Shown: positions 1 through 10,519 of the stretch, in pieces
Position numbering within the stretch: position 1 is the first letter of the stretch
Layout: every line of letters begins with the position of its first letter
DNA from: Intrasporangiaceae bacterium
Lineage (GTDB): Bacteria > Actinomycetota > Actinomycetes > Actinomycetales > Dermatophilaceae
NCBI GenBank assembly: GCA_021324575.1
Contig: JAJPIW010000032.1
Location: forward strand, 1-64,000
Reading direction: 5' to 3'
DNA: 64,000 nucleotides
Notes under the pieces: generated by a model
The model's input: the letters and a program-made list of their open reading frames with translations, nothing else
What the model was told of the DNA's origin: nothing
Database searches by the model: none
Position numbers and translations under genes: made by a program

Positions 1-108
1 CACCCGCCGCGTCTTCGGCGGCAGCGACGGACGACCTCGTCGAGCAGTCATTGCTCCAAACCCCATCTCTGAACAGGGGTGTTGCACTAACCGCGTGAGC
101 CCGCCTAC

Positions 109-149
109 TTCCCTCTGCACCCGAATTTCGTTGTCGGGTGCAGAGGGAA
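109..149. repeat. Perfect 16-bp inverted repeat
   Basis: TTCCCTCTGCACCCGA is followed after 9 nt by its exact reverse complement TCGGGTGCAGAGGGAA. A partial third copy (TTGTCGGGTGC) follows directly. It could act as a bidirectional terminator for a gene to the left, but it has no T tract. The same core recurs at 220-264. Confidence 0.75.
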
Positions 150-219
150 CTTGTCGGGTGCGCTCGCACAGGTGACCGGGCGGCCGCTCTGTTCGGTCGA
201 GAGAGCTCCCCCTCGGGGT

Positions 220-264
220 ACTTCCCTCTGCACCCGAGAAGACTTCTCGGGTCCACCGGGAAGT
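220..264. repeat. Second inverted repeat sharing the same core
   Basis: The arms ACTTCCCTCTGCACCCGAGAAG and CTTCTCGGGTCCACCGGGAAGT pair over 22 nt with three mismatches. The left arm repeats the CTTCCCTCTGCACCCGA of the repeat at 109-149, so the two elements are related. It may be a terminator or a small dispersed palindromic element. Confidence 0.65.
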
Positions 265-360
265 AGTCCGAGAACCCGATAATTGTGGGTGGGGCGAAGG
301 GCCTGAACCTGCCGTCCGTATGCCGGGTGGACCGCATCGCAGCAGACCCCTGCGGGCCGC

Positions 361-366
361 TAGACT
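361..366 (+). promoter_or_regulatory. Putative -10 box of the carB transcription unit
   Basis: TAGACT fits the actinobacterial TANNNT -10 consensus and would start the transcript near 373, just before the PyrR-type hairpin. No clear -35 is visible, which is common in this group. The same hexamer precedes metK and def. Confidence 0.5.
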
Positions 367-389
367 CCCGAGGACAGACATCCTTTAAC

Positions 390-419
390 GACCTGTCCTG
401 TGAGGCAGGGAAGGAGGTC
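390..419 (+). promoter_or_regulatory. PyrR-binding RNA hairpin overlapping a Shine-Dalgarno
   Basis: The RNA folds as GACCT-gt-CCTG-TGAGG-CAGG-gaagg-AGGTC: an upper 4-bp stem with a UGAGG loop, then an internal bulge and a 5-bp lower stem. The preceding TCCTTTAACGACC and the CCTGTGAGGCAGG core resemble PyrR-binding loops in mycobacterial pyr leaders, where PyrR is known to repress translation rather than attenuate transcription. The strong SD AAGGAGG (411-417) lies in the bulge and the 3' strand of the lower stem, so bound PyrR would hide it. The family assignment is from memory of the motif, not a covariance search. Confidence 0.7.
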
Positions 420-425
420 CGGACC

Positions 426-475
426 TTGCGTCCTGACATCGCCATGCGTCCCGGCGGCCGCGGAGAGCACACCTG

Positions 476-476
<1 letters not shown>
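426..476 (+). CDS. 16-codon leader peptide upstream of carB
   Basis: A TTG codon lies 8 nt after the SD AAGGAGG. It opens a 16-codon frame ([16 protein letters not shown]) whose TGA overlaps the carB ATG as TGATG. The SD is the one sequestered by the PyrR-type hairpin, so translation of carB could be coupled to this short frame. The peptide has no recognisable function, and its role as a coupling device is inference. A weak GGAG at 462-465 could also serve carB directly. The ORF is below the length cut of the supplied track. Confidence 0.45.
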
Positions 477-3804
<3,328 letters not shown>

Positions 3805-3808
<4 letters not shown>

Positions 3809-4677
3809 GGGACGTCGTCCAGGTCGACGCGGAGGTCATCGCGACCCGCCGGGTCGGCGCCTACCACCACATCACCTTCGTCGCGCCCGGCGTCGCCGAG
3901 CTGGCCCGACCCGGTCAGTTCGTCGCCCTCTCGGTCGGCGGCGACTCCAGCGCCAACCTCCTGCGGCGCTGCTTCTCGATCCACAAGGTGAGTCCCTCGG
4001 GCACCTACGGCGGAACGGTCGACCTCGTCATCTCCGCCGTCGGCCCGGGTACCGAGTGGCTCAGCGGCCTCCGGGCGCACGACACCACCTCGATGGTCGG
4101 TCCGCTCGGCCGGCCCTTCCCCCTGCCCAAGGAGCCGGTCGCGACCGTGCTCGTCGGCGGAGGCTACGGGTCGGCGCCGCTCTTCTGGCTCGCCGAGGCG
4201 CTCCGGGAGCGCGGCTGCCGGGTCGACATGGTCCTGGGGGCCGCGACCGAGAGCCGGCTGTTCGGCGTCGTCGAGGCCCGTCGCGCAGCCGACGGCGTGA
4301 CCGTGACGACCGACGACGGGTCGATGGGACACCGGGGCTGGGTCTCCGACGTCCTGCCCGCGATCATCGCCGACCACGGCGTCGGGGTCGTCTACGCCTG
4401 CGGGCCGATGGGCATGCTCAAGTCGGTCACCGACGTCGCCGCGGCCGGGGGAGCCGTCGCCCAGGTCGCGGTCGAGGAGTCGATGGCCTGCGGCGTCGGC
4501 GTCTGCATGACCTGCGTCATGCCGGTCGCCGGCAACGACGGCGTCACCCGGATGGTCCGCTCCTGCGTCGAGGGTCCGGTCTTCCGGGGGGACCGGGTCC
4601 GCTGGGACGCCTTCGAGGGCGGCGTATGCCGGGTGCCCGAGGATGCGCTCGGCGCGACCGCGATGAGGGCACACTGA
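3805..4677 (+). CDS. pyrK: Dihydroorotate dehydrogenase electron-transfer subunit
   Basis: PyrK carries electrons from dihydroorotate dehydrogenase B to NAD+ through FAD and a [2Fe-2S] cluster. The 290-residue protein shows the FAD-binding RCFSIH at residues 55-60, a nucleotide-binding GGGYGSAPL near 118, and the cluster ligands [10 protein letters not shown] plus a later RSC near residues 230-255. It starts inside the end of carB (ATGA) and its stop overlaps the pyrD start (TGATG). Pairing with pyrD marks the latter as the class 1B heterotetrameric enzyme. Confidence 0.94.
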
Positions 4678-5657
4678 TGGCGACCGACACGATCGGCGGG
4701 TTCGACGCCTCGACCGAGCTGGGCGGCATACGCCTCCCGAACCCGGTCATGACGGCCTCCGGCTGCGCCGCGAACGGCAAGGAGCTGCAGCGGTTCTTCG
4801 ACGTCGCCCAGCTCGGAGCATTCGTCACCAAGACGGTCATGCTCGAGCCGCGCTCCGGGCGGGGCACGCCCCGGATGGCCGAGACCCCGAGCGGCATGCT
4901 CAACTCGATCGGCCTGCAGGGCCCGGGGATTCGCGCGTTCTGCGAGCAGGACCTGACCTGGCTCAAGGCTCGGGGAGCGCGCGTCCTCGTGTCCATCGCC
5001 GGAGGGACGGCGGGGGAGTTCGCCGACGTGGCGGCCCACCTGCGGGCCAGCGACGCGTGGGATGCGGTGGTGGGCGTGGAGGTCAACATCTCCTGCCCCA
5101 ACGTCGCCAACCGCGGCCAGGTCTTCGCCTGCGACCCGACCACGTCGGCCAAGGTGATGACCCTCGTCCGCGAGCAGCTGCCCCGTGACACCCCGATCAT
5201 CGCCAAGCTGAGCCCCGACGTCACCGACATCGTGTCGATCGCGGCCGCCGTCCTCGGCGCCGGCGCCACCGGCCTGACGATGATCAACACCCTGCTCGGT
5301 GTGGTCATCGACACCGACCTGCTCCGGCCGCAGCTCGGCGGGCTCACCGGGGGCCTGTCCGGCCCCGCCGTCCGCGCGGTCGCCGTGCGGGCCGTCTGGC
5401 AGGTCCGTGCCGCCATGCTGGCCGGGCAGATCCCCACCGCTCCGATCATCGGGGTCGGCGGCATCGCCACCGGCCGCGACGCCCTCGAGCTGGTGGCCGC
5501 CGGGGCGAGCGCCGTCCAGGTCGGCACCGTGACCTTCCACGACCCGAGCGCTCCCCTGCGGGTGCGTGACGAGCTCACCGCCCTGGTCCGCGCCAAGGGG
5601 TTCAGCCAGTTCACCGATGTCATCGGCATCGCCCACGAAAGGATCGCCCGCCCATGA
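4677..5657 (+). CDS. pyrD: Dihydroorotate dehydrogenase, class 1B catalytic subunit
   Basis: It oxidises dihydroorotate to orotate with FMN and passes electrons to PyrK. The protein is 326 residues long. The class 1 catalytic cysteine lies in NISCPNV near residue 139, and the C-terminal IIGVGGIATGRDALE phosphate-binding region is intact. The ATG at 4677 was chosen over the much longer ORF in the track because it overlaps the pyrK stop and begins the conserved (TELGGIRLPNPV) region. Its Ile codon in GGIRLP is the rare ATA, supplied by a GGCATACG word. Confidence 0.95.
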   Translation: MATDTIGGFDASTELGGIRLPNPVMTASGCAANGKELQRFFDVAQLGAFVTKTVMLEPRSGRGTPRMAETPSGMLNSIGLQGPGIRAFCEQDLTWLKARGARVLVSIAGGTAGEFADVAAHLRASDAWDAVVGVEVNISCPNVANRGQVFACDPTTSAKVMTLVREQLPRDTPIIAKLSPDVTDIVSIAAAVLGAGATGLTMINTLLGVVIDTDLLRPQLGGLTGGLSGPAVRAVAVRAVWQVRAAMLAGQIPTAPIIGVGGIATGRDALELVAAGASAVQVGTVTFHDPSAPLRVRDELTALVRAKGFSQFTDVIGIAHERIARP

Positions 5658-6529
5658 CGACCACCGAGCCGTTCGGGGTACGCCTCCAGGCCGCCACCGC
5701 GGCATACGGACCGCTCTGCGTCGGGATCGACCCGCACCGGTCGATCGTGGAGGAGTGGGGGCTGACCTACGACGTCGCCGGGCTCGAGCGGTTCGCCATG
5801 ACCTGCGTCGAGGCGTTCGCCGGCCAGGTGGCGATCGTCAAGCCGCAGTCGGCCTTCTTCGAGGTCTTCGGGTCGCGCGGGATCGCCGTCCTGGAGCGGA
5901 CGATCGCCGGCTTCGCGGGGTCGGGGACCCTCACCCTGCTCGACGCCAAGCGCGGCGACATCGGCAGCACGATGGATGCGTATGCCGAGGCCCTCCTGGG
6001 CAAGGACGCCGTCGCTCCGGCCGACGCAGTGACGGTGAGCCCGTTCCTCGGCTACGGCTCGCTCCGGCCGGCTATCGACCTGGCCGCCCGGACCGGTCGC
6101 GGGGTGTTCGTGCTGGCCCTGACCTCCAACCCGGAGGGACCGTCGGTCCAGCACGCCGTGCATGACGACCGCACCGTCGCGCGCGCCATCGTCGAGGCGG
6201 TGACGGCCGACAACGCCGACGCGACGGCCGCGGGTCACCTGGGCCATGTCGGCATGGTTGTCGGCGCCACTGTCGGCTCGGCCGTGCAGGACCTCGGTCT
6301 GGACCTGGCCGCTGCCAACGCCCCGCTGCTCGCTCCGGGGTTCGGTGCTCAGGGCGGAACCGCCGACGACCTTCGGCGGGTCTTCGCCGACGCCTGGCCG
6401 CACGTGTTGGCGAGCAGCAGCCGAGGGGTCCTCGCAGCCGGTCCGGACGTGCTGGCACTCCGGGCAGCGGTGGCGCGCGCAACAGAGTCGCTGTGGCCCC
6501 GGTCCGATCCGGGGCAGCGGTCGGACTAG
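5654..6529 (+). CDS. pyrF: Orotidine-5'-phosphate decarboxylase
   Basis: It decarboxylates OMP to UMP, the last step of de novo pyrimidine synthesis. The 291-residue length and the LLDAKRGDIGST motif (DAKRGDIG at residues 97-104, catalytic Lys-Asp array) match the longer actinobacterial subtype. It overlaps pyrD by 4 nt (ATGA) and ends the pyrimidine unit. Eighty-five bases separate it from mIHF. Confidence 0.95.
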   Translation: MTTTEPFGVRLQAATAAYGPLCVGIDPHRSIVEEWGLTYDVAGLERFAMTCVEAFAGQVAIVKPQSAFFEVFGSRGIAVLERTIAGFAGSGTLTLLDAKRGDIGSTMDAYAEALLGKDAVAPADAVTVSPFLGYGSLRPAIDLAARTGRGVFVLALTSNPEGPSVQHAVHDDRTVARAIVEAVTADNADATAAGHLGHVGMVVGATVGSAVQDLGLDLAAANAPLLAPGFGAQGGTADDLRRVFADAWPHVLASSSRGVLAAGPDVLALRAAVARATESLWPRSDPGQRSD

Positions 6530-6614
6530 GTTGGGCCCTCGGGGCGCGGCCCGGCAGCGGACCCCGCCAGTGGCATGATGCCCCGATTGGACCGAGTACC
6601 AGAGGAGTCAAGAA

Positions 6615-6935
6615 GTGGCCCTTCCCGAACTCACGCCCGAGCAGCGCTCCGCCGCCCTCGAGCGTGCCGCCGTGGCCCGTCGTGAGCGGGCGACCGTCAA
6701 GAACCGTCTGAAGCACTCCAGCGGCTCGATCGCCCAGGTGATCAGGGACGGCAAGGACAACGAGGCGATCGGCAAGATGCGTGTCACCGCCCTGCTGGAG
6801 TCGATGCCGGGTGTCGGGCGGGCGCGGGCGCGGCAGATCATGGACGAGGTCGGCATCGCCCACAGCCGCCGGGTGCGCGGTCTTGGCGCCAACCAGATCT
6901 CGGCCCTGCTGGCCCGCTTCGGGGCGACCGACTGA
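6615..6935 (+). CDS. mihF: Actinobacterial integration host factor (mIHF)
   Basis: This small basic DNA-binding protein is the actinobacterial nucleoid-associated mIHF, unrelated to proteobacterial IHF. The 106-residue product has a basic N-terminal helix (ERAAVARRERATVKNRLK) and a helix-two-turn-helix core with ESMPGVGRARARQIMDEVGI, which resembles the S13-like DNA-binding fold. The GTG start follows AGAGGAG. Its place between pyrF and gmk is the conserved actinobacterial arrangement. Confidence 0.93.
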   Translation: MALPELTPEQRSAALERAAVARRERATVKNRLKHSSGSIAQVIRDGKDNEAIGKMRVTALLESMPGVGRARARQIMDEVGIAHSRRVRGLGANQISALLARFGATD

Positions 6936-6970
6936 CCGGCCGGCCCGCGCCGGCGACTACGCTCCCGGGG

Positions 6971-7003
6971 ATGCAACCGGTCACCCGAGCCCACCGTGCC
7001 TGA
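6971..7003 (+). CDS. Possible leaderless 10-codon upstream ORF of gmk
   Basis: A TACGCT -10-like box (6958-6963) ends 7 nt before this ATG, the spacing seen at other apparent leaderless starts in the window. The frame [10 protein letters not shown] ends at a TGA 5 nt beyond the first base of the gmk GTG, so the two frames overlap. It may couple or tune gmk translation, since gmk lacks a clear SD. This is a positional inference only. Confidence 0.3.
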   Translation: MQPVTRAHRA

Positions 7004-7556
7004 CGCGCACCGTGCCGTCGTCCTCGCCGGACCGACGGCCGTCGGCAAGGGGACCCTCGCCGCGCACATCCGCGAGCACCAGCCCGACGTGTGGGTGTCG
7101 GTCTCGATGACGACGCGGGCCCCTCGCCCCGGCGAGGTCGACGGCGTCCACTACCACTTCGTGAGCCCCGCGCAGTTCGACGACCTCGTCGCTCGCGGCG
7201 AGCTGCTCGAATGGGCGGTCGTGCACGGCCGCAACCGCTACGGGACGCCTCGCCAGCCGGTGCTGGACGCGTTGGCGGCCGGTCGGATGGCCCTGCTCGA
7301 GATCGACCTGCAGGGCGCGCGACAGGTTCGACGGACGATGCCCGAGGCGCTGTTCGTCTTCCTCGCCCCGCCGAGCTGGGAGGAGCTGGTCCACCGGCTC
7401 GTCGGCCGGGGCACCGAGGACGCGGCCGAGCGGGAGCGGCGCCTGGCCACCGCCAAGGTCGAGCTGGCCGCCCAGCGGGAGTTCGACGTCACCATCGTCA
7501 ACGACGACGTTCGGCGGGCCGCCGACGAACTCGTACACTTGATGCGAACCCACTGA
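6996..7556 (+). CDS. gmk: Guanylate kinase
   Basis: It phosphorylates GMP to GDP. The 186-residue protein has the Walker A loop GPTAVGKGT near residues 11-19, the GMP-binding [16 protein letters not shown] block, HGRNRYGTP and the [10 protein letters not shown] segment typical of Gmk. The GTG start has no good SD and overlaps a possible mini-ORF. It sits between mIHF and rpoZ as in most actinobacteria. Confidence 0.95.
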   Translation: MPDAHRAVVLAGPTAVGKGTLAAHIREHQPDVWVSVSMTTRAPRPGEVDGVHYHFVSPAQFDDLVARGELLEWAVVHGRNRYGTPRQPVLDALAAGRMALLEIDLQGARQVRRTMPEALFVFLAPPSWEELVHRLVGRGTEDAAERERRLATAKVELAAQREFDVTIVNDDVRRAADELVHLMRTH

Positions 7557-7577
7557 ACAAGACAAAGGAACACAGCT

Positions 7578-7841
7578 GTGTCCGGAACCAAGGCTGAGCC
7601 CATCGGCATCACCAACCCGCCGATCGACGACCTGCTGACCAAGGCCGACTCCAAGTACGCGCTCGTCCTCTACAGCGCCAAGCGGGCCCGGCAGATCAAC
7701 GCCTACTACAGCCAGCTCCAGGAGGGCCTGCTGGAGTTCGTCGGCCCGCTCGTCGACGCCCAGGTGCACGAGAAGCCGATGTCCATCGCGCTGCGTGAGA
7801 TCGACCGCGGCCTGCTGACCAGCACCCCCACCGAGGGCTGA
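7578..7841 (+). CDS. rpoZ: RNA polymerase omega subunit
   Basis: The omega subunit helps RNA polymerase assembly by clamping beta prime. The 87-residue product has the conserved [10 protein letters not shown] start and the [17 protein letters not shown] helix. The GTG start follows AAAGGA by 7 nt. It lies 21 bp after gmk, the usual gmk-rpoZ pair. Confidence 0.95.
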   Translation: MSGTKAEPIGITNPPIDDLLTKADSKYALVLYSAKRARQINAYYSQLQEGLLEFVGPLVDAQVHEKPMSIALREIDRGLLTSTPTEG

Positions 7842-7852
7842 GCACACCCCAC

Positions 7853-9118
7853 GTGAAGGTCGTCCTCGGCGTCGCGGGCGGGATCGCGGCATACAAGGCT
7901 GCCTCCCTGCTGCGGCTGTTCACCGAGGGCGGCCACGACGTGACGGTCGTCCCGACCGCGGCCGCCCTGCACTTCGTCGGGGCACCGACCTGGTCGGCAC
8001 TGTCCGGCAAGCCGGTCGCCACCGAGGTGTGGAGCGACGTCCACGAGGTCAAGCACGTCCGGCTCGGCCAGGAGGCCGACCTCGTCGTCGTCGCCCCCGC
8101 GACCGCCGACCTCATCGCGCGGGCCGCGCACGGCCTCGCCGACGACCTGCTCACCAACGTCCTGCTCACGGCCTCCTGTCCGGTCGTCCTCGCCCCGGCG
8201 ATGCACACCGAGATGTGGGAGCACGCAGCCACCCAGGCCAACATCGCCCTGCTCTCCGAGCGGGGCGTTCACATCGTCCCGCCCGCCTCGGGACGGCTCA
8301 CCGGCAAGGACTCCGGTCCGGGTCGCCTGCCCGAGCCCGAGGACCTGTATGCCGTGTGCCTGCGCGAGCTGGCCCGCGCCGGCTCCCGCGCGGCGGCCTC
8401 GGGCGTCTCGGCCGCACCGGCAACGGGGGTTCGCGGCCCGCTGGCCGGGCGACGAGTGGTCATCACCGCCGGTGGCACCCGGGAGCCGCTCGACCCGGTC
8501 CGCTACCTCGGCAACAACTCCTCGGGCAAGCAGGGCTACGCCCTGGCCCGGGTCGCAGCGTCCCGCGGTGCGGTGGTCACCCTCGTGGCCGCCCACACCG
8601 CCCTGGCGGACCCCGCCGGTGTCCAGGTCCAACGGGTCGGGACCGCGCTGGAGCTGAAGGCCGCTGTCGAGGCGCTGGTCCCCGAGGCCGACGTCGTCGT
8701 GATGGCGGCGGCCGTCGCGGACTTCCGGCCCGCGGCATACGCCGACCACAAGATCAAGAAGACCCACGACCCGGCCGACCCCGACGCGGCTCCGACGATC
8801 GACCTCGTCCGCAACCCCGACATCCTCGCCGGCATCGTGGCGGTGCGGGGGAGCACGGTGAGCCCGGTCGTCGTCGGCTTCGCGGCCGAGACCGGCGACG
8901 GCGAGCACGCGGTGCTCGACCTGGGTCGGGAGAAGCTGGCCCGCAAGGGCTGCGACCTGCTCGTCGTCAACGAGGTCGGCGCCGACAGGACGTTCGGCAA
9001 GGACGACAACCTCGTCCACATCCTGCGGCAGGGCAGTGACGACGTGACCGAGGTCGGGCCCGCCAGCAAGGACGACGTGGCGGCGGCCGTCTGGGACGCC
9101 GTCCAGTCCCTTCTGTAG
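7853..9118 (+). CDS. coaBC: Bifunctional phosphopantothenoylcysteine decarboxylase/synthetase
   Basis: This protein carries out two steps of coenzyme A synthesis: joining 4'-phosphopantothenate to cysteine, and decarboxylating the product. At 421 residues it has full length. The N-terminal flavin-dependent CoaC domain shows GVAGGIAAYKA and APAMHTEMW; the C-terminal CoaB domain shows YLGNNSSGKQGYALA, AAAVADFRP and the substrate lysine in KIKK. A GTG start lies 11 bp after rpoZ. Confidence 0.95.
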   Translation: MKVVLGVAGGIAAYKAASLLRLFTEGGHDVTVVPTAAALHFVGAPTWSALSGKPVATEVWSDVHEVKHVRLGQEADLVVVAPATADLIARAAHGLADDLLTNVLLTASCPVVLAPAMHTEMWEHAATQANIALLSERGVHIVPPASGRLTGKDSGPGRLPEPEDLYAVCLRELARAGSRAAASGVSAAPATGVRGPLAGRRVVITAGGTREPLDPVRYLGNNSSGKQGYALARVAASRGAVVTLVAAHTALADPAGVQVQRVGTALELKAAVEALVPEADVVVMAAAVADFRPAAYADHKIKKTHDPADPDAAPTIDLVRNPDILAGIVAVRGSTVSPVVVGFAAETGDGEHAVLDLGREKLARKGCDLLVVNEVGADRTFGKDDNLVHILRQGSDDVTEVGPASKDDVAAAVWDAVQSLL

Positions 9119-9174
9119 CCGGCACCGACGGCTCCGCGACGGGGGTCACCGGCAGGTCCTGGCGGCCGGTGCAG

Positions 9175-9180
9175 CTAGAC
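9175..9180 (+). promoter_or_regulatory. Putative -10 box of metK
   Basis: TAGACT matches TANNNT and would give a transcript start near 9187, about 40 nt before the metK GTG. The 108-bp gap after coaBC has no recognisable SAM riboswitch. Confidence 0.4.
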
Positions 9181-9226
9181 TCCATGCCGTTTGCATCCCG
9201 TTGTCGCATCTGTCAAGGAGTTCCGC

Positions 9227-10450
9227 GTGTCCGGACGCCTGTTCACCTCCGAGTCGGTCACCGAGGGTCACCCCGACAAGATCTGTGACCAGATCTCGGA
9301 CTCGATCCTCGACGCGATCCTCGAGGACGACCCCCATGCGCGGGTCGCTGTCGAGACGATGGTGACCACTGGCCTGGTCCACGTCGCCGGTGAGGTGACG
9401 ACGACGGCATACGTGGAGATTCCCCGGATCATCCGCGAGCTGGTCGCCGGTCACATCGGCTACGACGACTCGGCCAAGGGCTTCGACGGCCGGTCCTGTG
9501 GCGTCGAGGTCTCGATCGGCGCCCAGAGCCCCGACATCGCCCAGGGCGTCGACACCGCATACGAGAGCCGCACCGGCACCATCGACCCGCTGGACAAGCA
9601 GGGCGCCGGCGACCAGGGCCTGATGTTCGGCTACGCCTGCGAGGACACCGCTGAGCTGATGCCGCTGCCGATCTTCCTGGCGCACCGGCTGGCCGAGAAG
9701 CTCACCGAGGTCCGCAAGAACGGCGACGTCGCCTACCTGCGTCCCGACGGCAAGACCCAGGTCACCATCGAGTACGACGGGGACAAGGCCGTCCGGCTCG
9801 ACACCGTCGTCCTGTCCACCCAGCACGCCGACGGGATCTCGCTGGACGGCCTGCTCACCCCGGACATCGAGGAGCACGTCATCAAGCCGGTGCTCGCCGA
9901 GCTGGCCGACAGCGGCACCGTGCTCGACACGGCCGGCTACCGCACGCTGGTCAACCCGACCGGCAAGTTCGTCATCGGCGGCCCGATGGGCGACGCCGGC
10001 CTCACCGGCCGCAAGATCATCGTCGACACCTACGGCGGGATGGCCCGTCACGGTGGTGGCGCCTTCTCCGGCAAGGACCCGTCCAAGGTCGACCGCAGCG
10101 CCGCGTATGCCATGCGCTGGGTGGCCAAGAACGTCGTCGCTGCCGGGCTGGCCGCCCGCTGTGAGGTCCAGGTCGCCTACGCGATCGGCAAGGCGCAGCC
10201 GGTCGGTCTCTACGTCGAGACCTTCGGCACCGAGAAGGCCCCGATCGACAAGATCCAGGCCGCCATCAGCTCGGTCTTCGACCTGCGGCCCGCGGCGATC
10301 GTCCACGACCTGGACCTGCTGCGCCCGATCTACCGGCCGACGGCCGCCTACGGCCACTTCGGCCGGACCAAGGCCGACGGCGTGGAGAACCCGTTCACCT
10401 GGGAGCGCACCGACCGCGTCGAGGCCCTCCAGAAGGCCGTCCACGGCTGA
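9227..10450 (+). CDS. metK: S-adenosylmethionine synthetase
   Basis: It makes S-adenosylmethionine from methionine and ATP. The 407-residue product shows [17 protein letters not shown] at the N terminus, the [12 protein letters not shown] motif and the phosphate-binding [19 protein letters not shown]. The track starts at a TTG (9191), but GTG 9227 is preferred because AAGGAG lies 6 nt upstream and the conserved region begins there. Confidence 0.96.
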   Translation: MSGRLFTSESVTEGHPDKICDQISDSILDAILEDDPHARVAVETMVTTGLVHVAGEVTTTAYVEIPRIIRELVAGHIGYDDSAKGFDGRSCGVEVSIGAQSPDIAQGVDTAYESRTGTIDPLDKQGAGDQGLMFGYACEDTAELMPLPIFLAHRLAEKLTEVRKNGDVAYLRPDGKTQVTIEYDGDKAVRLDTVVLSTQHADGISLDGLLTPDIEEHVIKPVLAELADSGTVLDTAGYRTLVNPTGKFVIGGPMGDAGLTGRKIIVDTYGGMARHGGGAFSGKDPSKVDRSAAYAMRWVAKNVVAAGLAARCEVQVAYAIGKAQPVGLYVETFGTEKAPIDKIQAAISSVFDLRPAAIVHDLDLLRPIYRPTAAYGHFGRTKADGVENPFTWERTDRVEALQKAVHG

Positions 10451-10519
10451 CCCGCGCCGCCTTCGGACCGGCCCAGGGATCTCCCGGGCCTGTCCGGGTC
10501 GGCCGATAGGTTCGCCAGC

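Larger units (their letters stand above)
1..360. other. Intergenic DNA upstream of the carB promoter
   Basis: No convincing gene is visible here. The stretch holds two long inverted repeats built on the same sequence TTCCCTCTGCACCCGA (listed separately). They probably terminate a gene that lies to the left of the window. Nothing in the first 60 bases could be assigned. Confidence 0.5.

Noticed and set aside
1-51. Divergent reverse ORF starting near position 51 (MTARRGRPSLPPK...)
   Set aside because: Only 17 codons lie in the window; the sequence matches nothing I can recognise.
9119-9226. SAM riboswitch before metK
   Set aside because: The gap is short and shows none of the conserved SAM-I, SAM-II or SAM-IV segments.
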